Below, in pieces: positions 15,941-23,758 of a stretch of DNA of 24,396 nt. The position numbers and the translations under genes are program-made. The notes under the pieces were generated by a model. The model searched no databases and was not told the origin of the DNA. It worked only from the letters and a program-made list of their open reading frames with translations. Position 1 is the first letter of the stretch, and every line of letters starts with the position of its first letter. The stretch is from Gp13-AA77 sp036521995 (lineage in GTDB: Bacteria > Acidobacteriota > Terriglobia > UBA7540). The stretch is from NCBI GenBank assembly GCA_036521995.1, contig DATDGR010000080.1:1-24396 (forward strand), written 5' to 3'.

Positions 15941-15980
15941 GGCGACGACATAAGAGCTGATGTCGTCGCCACCCGCGAAA
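15941..15980. repeat. Solitary REP hairpin (unit E)
   Basis: Arms GGCGACGACAT (15941-15951) and ATGTCGTCGCC (15960-15970) form a perfect 11-bp stem with an 8-base loop, followed by ACCCGCGAAA as in unit A (ACCCGCGAAG). It lies 5.4 kb from the RAYT gene, just downstream of the VWFA gene. Confidence 0.85.
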
Positions 15981-16061
15981 AGGGCCCACTTTCGAAGAGA
16001 AGTCCTTGCGTGACCATACTCGGCGTGGCGTCGTTTTCCTCAGGGGGCGGAGCCGCGTGCC

Positions 16062-16391
16062 TCACGGTGCGTTCGGGGAGCGAAAGCCGATCCCACGCCG
16101 GGGCTTTTCGACGGGTTTCATCAGTTCCCGAATCGCATCGAAAACCACCTTGAACTGCGCGTCATACTTCCTTTCCATTTCATCCAGACGGCGAGCCAGG
16201 TCACCGTGCGAAGCCAGCATCCCCCTGAGCTTTGCGAAAGCGCGCATGATGGCGATGTTCACCTGGACGGCACGGTCACTGCGGAGTACGCTGGAAGGCA
16301 TGGCCACGCCTTGCTCGGTGAAGGCGAGGGGGTCATACCGCCGTCCGCCAGGCCCTCCCTTTGAGGTCACAGTTTGTGACCTCAAGTTCAC
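16062..16391 (-). pseudogene. ORF6N-domain gene, 3' remnant
   Basis: The minus frame from GTG 16391 encodes LRSQTVTS, GGRRYDPLAFTEQGVAMPSS, VLRSDRAVQVNIAIMRAFAK and KYDAQFKVVFDAIRELM, the central and C-terminal part of ORF6N-domain (phage antirepressor-like DNA-binding) proteins. The N-terminal half of the ORF6N domain is missing: upstream the sequence switches to an unrelated methylase-like tail whose stop overlaps this GTG. About 109 of the usual 160-190 residues remain, so it is probably non-functional, although the frame itself is intact. In the family these proteins are linked to phages and mobile elements. Confidence 0.8.
16361..16385. repeat. Perfect 11-bp inverted repeat inside the ORF6N remnant
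   Basis: TTGAGGTCACA, GTT, TGTGACCTCAA. It codes for LRSQTVTS on the minus strand and lies at the exact junction with the methylase-like remnant. Confidence 0.8.
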
Positions 16392-16640
16392 TTGATTTCG
16401 ACTTCCAGCGTCTTCGTCGTATCGTCGCCCAAAATGTCGATCACGTTTGCCACCACGGAATATTTTTCCCGGCGCCGGGTAAGTCTCCTTCGTTTCAAGT
16501 TCAATCATGGGGTCTTTGCGCGAGCGATAGCTCTCCATTGGTTATGAAACGTGTCGTTTTTGTAATCAAACGGCGGGTCGAACGGCAGGGCGACCCGGAC
16601 CGGCCCTTGCCGCTTCTCTCGGGGCCGCGTTGCCTGGGTG
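16388..16640 (-). pseudogene. DNA methylase-like C-terminal remnant with frameshifts
   Basis: Three consecutive pieces in different minus-strand frames read as one protein tail: VALPFDPPFDYKNDTFHNQW (about 16640-16545), ESYRSRKDPMIELETKETYP (from about 16535) and YSVVANVIDILGDDTTKTLE followed by VEIK and a stop at 16388. The breaks are one-base frameshifts, one near 16535 and one in a run of five A near 16460. The order recalls the ends of adenine-specific methyltransferases or linked restriction subunits from memory; the exact family is uncertain. The remnant starts next to the citrate synthase stop and is fused at its end to the ORF6N remnant. Confidence 0.55.
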
Positions 16641-16652
16641 GTTCGCGGACCC

Positions 16653-17774
16653 TCAGCGCTGGTCAATCGGCACGTACTTCTGGTTGGTGGGTCCGGTGTA
16701 GTCCGCCAGCGGCCGGATCAACCGGTTGTTGGCGTATTGCTCGAGCACATGAGCCGTCCAGCCTGAGATGCGGCTGACGGCAAAGATCAGGGGGTAAAGG
16801 TCAATCGGGATGCCGAGCACGTAGTACGCCGAGGCGGAATAGAAATCGACGTTGGCATTGATCTTCTTCTGCTCGATCATCAACTGTTCGATTCTTCGCG
16901 ACATCTCAAACCACTTGGTCTGGCCTGTCTGGCGGCCCAGCTCTTCCGACATTCTGCGCAGCACGAAGGCGCGCGGGTCTTCGGTGTGATAAACGCGGTG
17001 GCCGAAGCCCATGATCTTCGCCTTGTGCTTGAGCAGTCCCCTCACGTGCTCCTCCGCCCGGCTGACGTCCTGAATCTCAATCAGCATCTTCATCACCTGC
17101 TCGTTGGCGCCGCCGTGCAGCGGTCCTTTCAGCGTTCCGATGGCGGAGGTGATGGCGGAGTGCATATCAGAAAGCGTTGAAGCCGTGACCCGGGCGGCGA
17201 AAGTGGAGGCGTTGAAGCTGTGATCGGCGTGCAGAATGAGGGCCACGTCGAACCAGCGGGCGTTCTCAGGCTGCGGCGCCTGGCCCTTCAACATGTACAG
17301 GAAATTGGACGCGAAGTTGAGTTTCGGATCGGGTGCCACGGGCTCTTGCCCTTCGCGGATGCGGCCGAATGCCGCCACGATGGTGCCGATCTGTCCCGTC
17401 AGGCGCAGCGCCTTGCGCCGGTTGGCTTCGAGCGACATATCCTCGGCTTCGGGGTCATAAAGTGACAGCGCGGAGACGGCCGTGCGCAGCGTTTCCATGG
17501 GGTGCTGAGGGGGAGGCAGGCGCTTCAGGAGGTCGAGGATGTCCGGCGAGATGGGGCGATTCTCCGCCAGTTGCTGCTCCAGTTCGTCCAGCTCGAACCG
17601 TCGCGGCAGACGGCCGTACCACAGCAGGTAAATGACCTCTTCGAAGGTGGAGTGTTCCGCCAGATCCTTGATGTCGTAGCCCCGATAGGTGAGAATTCCC
17701 CGCTCGCCATCAATCGAGCAGATTTCGGAGTTGGCAACCACCAAATCTTGCAGTCCGAGCTTGACTTCTGCCAT
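16653..17774 (-). CDS. gltA: Citrate synthase (short, type found in many bacteria and archaea)
   Basis: 373 aa from ATG 17774 (MAEVKLGLQDLVVANSEICS); the longer frame to 17963 is not supported. It starts with GILTYRGYDIKDLAEHSTFE, typical of the short dimeric citrate/2-methylcitrate synthases. Catalytic motifs: GPLHGGANEQV (first active His), GFGHRVYHTEDPRA (second His and the oxaloacetate-binding Arg) and NVDFYSASAYYVLGIP (catalytic Asp). RISGWTAHVLEQYANNRLIR closes the active site. It condenses acetyl-CoA and oxaloacetate at entry to the citrate cycle, in the cytoplasm. 2-methylcitrate synthase activity cannot be excluded from sequence, but no prp genes are near. Monocistronic and divergent from the membrane protein gene at 18000. 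Confidence 0.93.
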   Translation of the reverse strand: MAEVKLGLQDLVVANSEICSIDGERGILTYRGYDIKDLAEHSTFEEVIYLLWYGRLPRRFELDELEQQLAENRPISPDILDLLKRLPPPQHPMETLRTAVSALSLYDPEAEDMSLEANRRKALRLTGQIGTIVAAFGRIREGQEPVAPDPKLNFASNFLYMLKGQAPQPENARWFDVALILHADHSFNASTFAARVTASTLSDMHSAITSAIGTLKGPLHGGANEQVMKMLIEIQDVSRAEEHVRGLLKHKAKIMGFGHRVYHTEDPRAFVLRRMSEELGRQTGQTKWFEMSRRIEQLMIEQKKINANVDFYSASAYYVLGIPIDLYPLIFAVSRISGWTAHVLEQYANNRLIRPLADYTGPTNQKYVPIDQR

Positions 17775-17918
17775 GACAATGTCCCTCTCTGCGGAGTAAT
17801 GGCCTCCGCGAAACATCATCATAACACGAACGAAACGGCGTCCCCAAAGGGCCGGCGCGCGATCGCGACTTAGTCTGGATTCTGTCGAATATCCCTCTGA
17901 ATTCCCCTTTGTCAGAGT

Positions 17919-17964
17919 GTGGTGGAGGGGGCGCCACCACTCAGGATTTGCCAGTGGCGCCACT
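17919..17964. promoter_or_regulatory. Paired inverted repeats between divergent genes
   Basis: GTGGTGG/CCACCAC (17919-17925 and 17934-17940) is followed by the perfect palindrome AGTGGCGCCACT (17953-17964). Both contain GGCGCCAC. They lie in the spacer between the citrate synthase start and the gene at 18000 and could be an operator; no regulator is known. Confidence 0.4.
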
Positions 17965-17999
17965 CCGGGATGCTATTCTGGTGAAGGCCGAACAGAGTT

Positions 18000-18950
18000 A
18001 TGACTGACCATCATGTTGCCCTGGGAATCGCGCTGCTGGCAGTCACGCTGTCAGTGATCGCCTGGCGCTACTTTCGTTGCCCGAGGGGTCCGGTTCCCGT
18101 GCGCGCTTGGGTTGGACTCGCTATCATTCTGCTCGCCGAATGGCTGCTGTTCCGGCACGCGAGCTGGTGGGTGTCGACCTACTTCACACCCATCGTTTGG
18201 ACGGGATACATCCTTATGGCCGACGGGTTGGTGGCGAGCCTGAAAGGTGAATCGCGGCTCACTCGGGCGCCAGGCCAGTTCCTGGCGCTGGCCTTCTGGT
18301 CTGTGCCGCTCTGGCTTGTCTTCGAAGCTTATAACCTGCGCCTCGCGAATTGGACCTACGTCAACCTCCCGATGACCCCGGCGCTGGACCCGTTTGGCTG
18401 CGTCTGGGCCTTCGCCACCATCTGGCCCGCCATCTATGAGACCGCCGATCTTGTGGAGGCGCTTGGAGTCTTCCGGAAGACCGGCCGGCCCAGTGCGCCT
18501 TCAACTCCGGCCGCTCGCTGCATGATTGCGGCCGCCGGCCTGGCGATGGTGACCGTCCCGGTGTTGGTCCCCCCCAGGATCGGTGGCTATCTGTTCGGCG
18601 CCGTCTGGATTGGTTTCGTGCTGCTGTTCGATCCTGTTATCTACCGTTGGCAGGGCCCTTCCCTGCTTCGCGACTTCGAAACCGGAAACAATACCAGGCT
18701 TTTTTGTCTGCTGGCGGCGGGCTGGGTATGCGGAATTCTCTGGGAGTTCTGGAACTATTGGGCGGGTGCGCGCTGGCTCTATGTTTTCCCCATGGCACGG
18801 CATTGGAAGATCTTTGAGATGCCGGCTCCCGGTTTTGGCGGTTTTCCACCCTTCGCGGTGGAGTGCTGGGTAATGTTTGAAACGCTTCGCGCTCTGAATC
18901 GCCAATTCCCCCTCAGGAAGCAATCCCGCCTGATCCGAACAGAAGCATGA
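18000..18950 (+). CDS. Multi-pass membrane protein of unknown function
   Basis: 316 aa from ATG 18000; no strong ribosome site. About seven hydrophobic segments are visible, for example VALGIALLAVTLSVIAWRYF, WVGLAIILLAEWLLF, FLALAFWSVPLWLVFEAYNL, CMIAAAGLAMVTVPVLV and GAVWIGFVLLFDPVIYRW. Conserved-looking polar or aromatic residues lie in the membrane parts: LWEFWNYWAGARWLYVFPMA and FEMPAPGFGGFPPFAVECWV. This last pattern (acidic residue, FGGFPPFAVE) vaguely recalls lycopene-cyclase-like and related membrane enzymes, but I would not assign it. The TPR gene follows after 34 bases, so the two may form an operon. Confidence 0.75.
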   Translation: MTDHHVALGIALLAVTLSVIAWRYFRCPRGPVPVRAWVGLAIILLAEWLLFRHASWWVSTYFTPIVWTGYILMADGLVASLKGESRLTRAPGQFLALAFWSVPLWLVFEAYNLRLANWTYVNLPMTPALDPFGCVWAFATIWPAIYETADLVEALGVFRKTGRPSAPSTPAARCMIAAAGLAMVTVPVLVPPRIGGYLFGAVWIGFVLLFDPVIYRWQGPSLLRDFETGNNTRLFCLLAAGWVCGILWEFWNYWAGARWLYVFPMARHWKIFEMPAPGFGGFPPFAVECWVMFETLRALNRQFPLRKQSRLIRTEA

Positions 18951-18984
18951 TCCGGACACTTTTCTTGCTTGAGGAGGCAACTTC

Positions 18985-19995
18985 GTGATGATGACTGTCC
19001 GGCGAGGACCGCACCCAAATCATCGGAGGCTACGGATTGGCATCCTGGCTTCGGCCGTATTCTGGCCGGCCGCATCGCCGGCATTCGCCCAGACCAGTGC
19101 GCCGCCGAGTGAGGCGGCGTTACTCGATATCGCCCGCCAGGGGATGCATCAGCTCATGAATGGCGACCCCGATGGCGCCATCCAGCACTTTCAGCAGATC
19201 CGACGCGAGGATCCCGAATCGCCGCTCGGCTACCTGTTCGAGGCGGACGCTTACTGGTGGAAGATCTACCTGATTACAGGAAATCTGGTGGACCCGGACG
19301 TCTTCGATGTGGTCTCCAAGAACACCAGCCCCTACGACAGCGCATTTGAGAGCCTCGCGCAGACCGCTATCCAGAAGGCCGCCACTCGCGTCAGCGCCCA
19401 GCAGGACGTGGCCCGCAATCTCCTCAACGAAGGAATGTCCTACGGCTTGCTCGCGCGCTTCTATGGCCTGCGGGATAACGACCTGCCTACGGCCCGGGCC
19501 GGCAAGAAGATGCGGGCCTTGCTCCTGCAGGCTATCAAGCTCGACCCCAGCCTCACGGATGCCTACCTCGGGATCGGAATCTACAACTACTTCGTCGATA
19601 CTCTGCCCACTATCGTCAAGTTGCTGAAATTCTTCATTGGCCTGCCGGGAGGGAGTCGCGAGCTAGGCTTGCAGCAGCTCGCGACCGCGGCCACCAAGGG
19701 AGACTTGACCCGGGGTGAAGCCAAATTCTATCTCGCCAAGGATTTTTCCCGCCGCAGCGAGCGGCAGTACGCAAAGTCGCTCGGTCTGTTTCAGGAGTTG
19801 ATCGCGGAGTATCCGGACAACCTGCTATGGAAGCTGGTGGCAGGCAGCCTGCAAATCAGGCTTGGACACCAGCAGGAAGGGGTGGCCCTCTATCAAGAGG
19901 TTCTCGACCGAAGTGCCAGCCTGAGCACAGAAGTCGGCAAAGCAATCCACGCTCAGGCGGAACAAGCACTGGCCCGTATGAACGCCAAGCCCTGA
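18985..19995 (+). CDS. Secreted TPR-repeat protein
   Basis: 336 aa from GTG 18985, seven bases after GAGGAGG; ATG 18988 and 18991 are alternatives. A signal peptide ends near SPAFAQ (about residue 35). The rest is helical with tetratricopeptide-like repeats: AALLDIARQGMHQLMNGDPD then AIQHFQQIRREDPESPLGYL (about 45-85), RALLLQAIKLDPSLTDAYLG (about 178-197) and LGLFQELIAEYPDNLLWKLV (about 265-285). A loop with KLLKFFIGLPGGSRELGLQQ resembles acidobacterial TPR proteins of unknown role. It probably acts as a scaffold in the periplasm or at the outer membrane. It ends 12 bases from the convergent lipA stop. Confidence 0.8.
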   Translation: MMMTVRRGPHPNHRRLRIGILASAVFWPAASPAFAQTSAPPSEAALLDIARQGMHQLMNGDPDGAIQHFQQIRREDPESPLGYLFEADAYWWKIYLITGNLVDPDVFDVVSKNTSPYDSAFESLAQTAIQKAATRVSAQQDVARNLLNEGMSYGLLARFYGLRDNDLPTARAGKKMRALLLQAIKLDPSLTDAYLGIGIYNYFVDTLPTIVKLLKFFIGLPGGSRELGLQQLATAATKGDLTRGEAKFYLAKDFSRRSERQYAKSLGLFQELIAEYPDNLLWKLVAGSLQIRLGHQQEGVALYQEVLDRSASLSTEVGKAIHAQAEQALARMNAKP

Positions 19996-20007
19996 GCCGC
20001 GGTGATG

Positions 20008-20916
20008 CTATGCCGTCATCCGCTCCCGGAAGGCCTCGGTCTGCTCGTGAGCGTGATAGGAGCTGCGCACGAGGGGTCCCGATTCGACGTGCCGGATGCC
20101 CAATCTCTCTCCGCCTCGCTTGAGCGCCGCGAATTCGTCGGGCGCATAGAAACGTGCCACCGGAAGCTGGCTTCCGGAAGGCCGCAGGTACTGGCCAATG
20201 GTGACGATGTCCACCCCGGCGCCGGCCAGATCGGCCAGCACCGCGGAGACCTCTTCCAGCGTCTCGCCCAGTCCCACCATCAGACCCGACTTGGTCGGGA
20301 TACCAGGTGCAATCTCGCGCGAGTGCGCCAGCAGACGCAAGGATCGCTCGTAGCGCGATCCGCGCCGCGCCACCGGATAGAGGCGGGGCACGGTCTCCGT
20401 GTTGTGATTCAGCACATCCGGCGCGGCCTCAAGCACGATACCGAGGGCTTCGTCCGAACCGCGAAAATCCGGAATCAGGACCTCCACCTGCACGCCGGCA
20501 ATGCGCTGTCGCAACGCTTGAATGGTATGGGCAAATAGCGTAGCGCCGCCGTCCGGCTGGTCATCCCGGTCCACCGAGGTCACCACCACGTAGCGGGCGC
20601 CCATCACCTCGGCCGCCCTGGCCACGCGCTCGGGCTCTTCCCAGTCAAGGGGCAGCGGCTTCCCCTTGGGCACCGAACAGAAGGAGCAGGTTCGGGTGCA
20701 CAGGTTACCGAGGATCATAAACGTGGCCGTGCGATGGCTCCAGCATTCGGCCATGTTGGGGCAGCGCGCGCTTTCGCAGACCGTGTGCAAGCCCAAACCG
20801 CGCATCAGCCGCTTAAGCTCGAAATAGTTGTCTCCGCCGGGCAAGCGCACCTTCAGCCATTCCGGACGCTTTGCCGGCGCGGCCTTGGCGGAAATTTGCA
20901 CGAGGTCGCTGATCAC
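20008..20916 (-). CDS. lipA: Lipoyl synthase
   Basis: 302 aa from GTG 20916 (ISDLVQISAKAAPAKRPEWL); there is no earlier ATG in frame, and AGGA lies close upstream. All LipA hallmarks are present: the auxiliary cluster cysteines C47, C52 and C58 (CESARCPNMAEC), the radical SAM cluster C73, C77 and C80 (CTRTCSFC), and RSSYHA near the C-terminus, whose serine binds the auxiliary cluster. The enzyme inserts two sulfurs into octanoyl groups on lipoate-dependent proteins, needed by pyruvate and 2-oxoglutarate dehydrogenases. Length is normal. It lies 53 bases after tatA on the same strand. No lipB is visible in the window. Confidence 0.97.
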   Translation of the reverse strand: MISDLVQISAKAAPAKRPEWLKVRLPGGDNYFELKRLMRGLGLHTVCESARCPNMAECWSHRTATFMILGNLCTRTCSFCSVPKGKPLPLDWEEPERVARAAEVMGARYVVVTSVDRDDQPDGGATLFAHTIQALRQRIAGVQVEVLIPDFRGSDEALGIVLEAAPDVLNHNTETVPRLYPVARRGSRYERSLRLLAHSREIAPGIPTKSGLMVGLGETLEEVSAVLADLAGAGVDIVTIGQYLRPSGSQLPVARFYAPDEFAALKRGGERLGIRHVESGPLVRSSYHAHEQTEAFRERMTA

Positions 20917-20969
20917 ATCCTGATTCTACCAGCTTCCCGCCGGCCCGGCACGCCGGCTTCACTCCGCCT

Positions 20970-21167
20970 TCACTTTGAAGGCTTCGACACTTCGTCAGGC
21001 ACGGGCCTTTCCGAACTTTCTCCAAGGCCGCGGAGCGCGTCCTTGAAGCCACGGATGCCCTTCCCGAGTCCCTGCCCCAACTCGGGCAGCTTCCTGGGGC
21101 CGAAAACGAGCAGGGCAATGGCCAGGATCATGATCAGGTGCGTTGGTTGAAACAAGCCTTCGAACAT
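20970..21167 (-). CDS. tatA: Twin-arginine translocase subunit TatA/TatE
   Basis: 65 aa from ATG 21167 with GAGGG upstream. An N-terminal membrane helix (HLIMILAIALLVFGPRKLPE) runs into the FGPRKLPELG hinge and an amphipathic helix (LGQGLGKGIRGFKDALRGLG), then a charged tail. This is the complete TatA plan and usual length. TatA polymerises to form the export pore for folded proteins with RR signals. Three such substrates are predicted in the window, including the ferritin-like neighbour. tatB and tatC are not nearby. Confidence 0.93.
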   Translation of the reverse strand: MFEGLFQPTHLIMILAIALLVFGPRKLPELGQGLGKGIRGFKDALRGLGESSERPVPDEVSKPSK

Positions 21168-21364
21168 TGAAGCCCTCTTTTCTGAGAATTGAGAATTGTC
21201 AGAACAGCATGGGCAGGAGTGCCAGGAGGAAACCGCAGATCAAAACTACGCGGCTGCCTTGCAATCCTGCCCATCTCCCCTTCGATTGTCGACGTCACCT
21301 GCCCGCGACCTTGAGGGTTCCCTTGAAGATCCCAATCTGGTCGCGAACAGCGCCACGATTCTGG

Positions 21365-22477
21365 CTAAAGCTGCCGCTGCGCGTTGTCGGCTGCCGTCGC
21401 CAGGTTGACCAGCACATCGTGGAACTCGTCGGTCTGGCCGATGAAGAGCCCGGAGGCAGTCAAGGCGTTGACGGCACCCATGGCATCGATGAAGCCTGCG
21501 GCGGTTGGACGAATCACCGCGCAGGGAGGCAAGTCCGGGCTGATGAATTCGCACGGCACCGGAAAAATCAGGTTGGTCTGACGTAGTCTGTCCGGCTTGG
21601 CGTCAAAATTGGGGAATTCCAGACCGTTGGTGGGGTCCGCAAAAGGAGCCACCGGCGGCTGCACCCCGTTGCCTGAAAAATCCACCCACTCCAGGAAGTG
21701 GGCCACCTCGTCGCCTCCGATGCTAAACATGATTTTCAACACTTCCACGTCCGACACCTTCTGACCGAGCGTGGGGTAGAGGCTCGAACCCCCTTGCTCA
21801 ATGGATCCGAAGTGAAACGCCGCTGTGTTAGCGATCGCTTGGATGTGATTTGCCGGGCCGAAGTCGGCATCGTTTCTGGGAATGGCCGTAAACACCCCGG
21901 AAGACAGGTTAGGGAGCGCCTGAGCGAAGGTGGCACCGAACTCCGGATTAGTTGAGCTGCGGTACCGGGTATACCAACTGGTGTCCACGGTGAGCTGCAT
22001 CAGGTTTGTGAGGCGCCCGATCTGCTTGGCTCCTCGCGCCTGGCTGCTCGGCAGCGTACGGAACTGATCGAGGTTCACCGGCTCCGCGCCCTTGGAAGCC
22101 AAGTACGCGTCGAGGAAACGCCCGTGGCTCAGCTCATCGAGGGTATTGCTCGAGATATATTGAGAGCCATCGCCGTCGAGCCGTTGCAGCGCAAGCTGGT
22201 ATGGATTCTGAGCCCCTGAGGTAACTCCGCCAAGCTCGGCGTATTGCACCCACAGATCGCTCTCGATCAGCTCGGCCGCCGCCACGAACCTCAGAACGGC
22301 TGCGTCGCCGCTGCTCAAACCGGAGCCACTCCCTTTCGCGCGGTCCCGGCCGAAGACGGATATCCCATTGGCCAGCAACCCCGCGCCCACGCTGGCCGTG
22401 CCCGCCGCCGCCAGTCCTCTCTTCAGGAACGAACGCCGGCCCGCCGGGTCTTTCAAGCTCTTAAGTAGATCTTCCAC
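21365..22477 (-). CDS. Ferritin-like domain protein with Tat signal
   Basis: 370 aa from GTG 22477, with AAGGAGG six bases upstream; the longer frame to 22585 lacks a ribosome site. A twin-arginine signal is at residues about 14-40 (GRRSFLKRGLAAAGTASVGA). Possible metal-ligand segments of a ferritin-like four-helix bundle are RFVAAAELIESDLWVQYAEL, NTLDELSHGRFLDAYLASKG and FSIGGDEVAHFLEWVDFSGN, i.e. E...E and E..H pairs. Proteins like this (DUF4439/ferritin_2-like) occur in Acidobacteriota and are exported; the substrate or iron role is not known. The tatA gene follows after about 200 bases on the same strand. Confidence 0.82.
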   Translation of the reverse strand: MEDLLKSLKDPAGRRSFLKRGLAAAGTASVGAGLLANGISVFGRDRAKGSGSGLSSGDAAVLRFVAAAELIESDLWVQYAELGGVTSGAQNPYQLALQRLDGDGSQYISSNTLDELSHGRFLDAYLASKGAEPVNLDQFRTLPSSQARGAKQIGRLTNLMQLTVDTSWYTRYRSSTNPEFGATFAQALPNLSSGVFTAIPRNDADFGPANHIQAIANTAAFHFGSIEQGGSSLYPTLGQKVSDVEVLKIMFSIGGDEVAHFLEWVDFSGNGVQPPVAPFADPTNGLEFPNFDAKPDRLRQTNLIFPVPCEFISPDLPPCAVIRPTAAGFIDAMGAVNALTASGLFIGQTDEFHDVLVNLATAADNAQRQL

Positions 22478-22891
22478 GATAATCCTCCTTAGTTGAATGT
22501 GGCACGAATCGAAATCCGGCTCTGTATCACCCGGACTTTTTCCTGCCGAAACCAAGATCTCTGATTCGTGCCCGGCGCTTGTCACCTGTTTGTCGTTCTG
22601 GCGTTAATTCCCTGTCAAATTTTGTGCTATGCTGTCTGCGCCATTCAGGCGGGGTCGCGAACTTGCCGTCGAGGTCCGCGGCCTTGTTTGATCTCTTGTT
22701 GGACGGGTCAGGGGAAAAAGGCGAGGGCGATGCCCCAAAAAGAGGCGGCCCGGTCACCGGGGTCTTCACTCGGTCGATAGATTGGAAACTTACCTGACTG
22801 TTAGTTTTGACAGTTCCGTGCCTTCGCTTACTCAGGTATACATTTTCCGTTCGAGACTTAACTTCTATCTTTCTCGCGAAAGGATAACCCA
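22478..22891. other. Intergenic region, nothing recognised
   Basis: About 410 bases between divergent genes; no repeat, hairpin or credible gene was seen. Promoters for both neighbours should lie here, but no clear -35/-10 pair could be picked. Confidence 0.5.
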
Positions 22892-23506
22892 ATGCGGCGA
22901 ATCAAGAACGCGACTTCAGGAACTTGCAAGTCCATCTCCGGTAGTTTGCTGGTGATTGGCATGCTAATGGTAGCAAGCAGTCTGGGTTTCTCTCGTGACC
23001 GGAACGAGACGATCGAAGCTTCCGCCATGGGCACAGGCACGCAGCTCGGTCAGGTGATCGGCGTTACGCTGAACATTTATGAGTTCTCCACTCCGGCCGA
23101 CAGGGTGCAGCTGCTCCAGGCCTTCGAAAAGGGCCAGAACCAGGGGCTGGTGACCGCCCTCAGCAAAATGAAAGCAGTGGGCCACGTCGAGATAACCGGT
23201 ACTCTCGGCTTTGACTGCAGCTTCATCAAGATGACTCCGACTTCGACTGGAAGGAGGATCATATTTGCCACCAACCGCCAGATCAGATTCGGTGAAGCTT
23301 GGACTGACAGCCAGACCATGTCTTTCAACCTGACGGCGGGCCAGATTGACATCGATGACACGGATAAGAGCAAGAGCACGGGCGCCTTGTTTCCCGCCGC
23401 CCAGCTCATCATCGACAAGGAAGGGCAGCCGCAACTTGATCTCAATCAGAACGCCTGGAAGCTGGTTGACATTATCGATTGGAGAGGAACGCCCGGCGTT
23501 AACTGA
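22892..23506 (+). CDS. Exported protein of unknown function
   Basis: 204 aa from ATG 22892; GCGAAAGGATAA upstream provides AAGGA about eight bases before the start. Residues about 14-34 form a signal peptide or anchor (SGSLLVIGMLMVASSLGFSR). The rest contains VIGVTLNIYEFSTPADRVQL and ALSKMKAVGHVEITGTLGFD, then an Asp-rich end. Similar secreted proteins occur in Acidobacteriota, to my memory without function. The pattern ADRVQLLQAFEKGQNQGLVT suggests a helical segment between beta strands. It stands alone between two spacers. Confidence 0.7.
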   Translation: MRRIKNATSGTCKSISGSLLVIGMLMVASSLGFSRDRNETIEASAMGTGTQLGQVIGVTLNIYEFSTPADRVQLLQAFEKGQNQGLVTALSKMKAVGHVEITGTLGFDCSFIKMTPTSTGRRIIFATNRQIRFGEAWTDSQTMSFNLTAGQIDIDDTDKSKSTGALFPAAQLIIDKEGQPQLDLNQNAWKLVDIIDWRGTPGVN

Positions 23507-23758
23507 ATCGGCCGTCGCGCGACTCCACTCTTGCGGCCAGATTCCGAACGGGACCACCGTCTTTCTCGTCAGGAGAGCGGGCGTCGGATTCCTGTTGAGG
23601 TGGCTTTCGTTCGGCGCGGCGAGCCTTTAGAGCGTTCTTTTCCCGGATGCTATTGCGCGGGGAAAGTACAGCTTCGAGCTTCTCCTTAGTCGTTCCAACG
23701 ATCGACAACGCAGTTCACCTTTTGGCATTTGAAAATATCCCTTCGTTGTGAGGTGCTT

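Noticed and set aside
21246..21554. Minus-strand open frame at the end of the ferritin-like gene
   Set aside because: Different frame of a well-supported gene; Arg-rich shadow translation.
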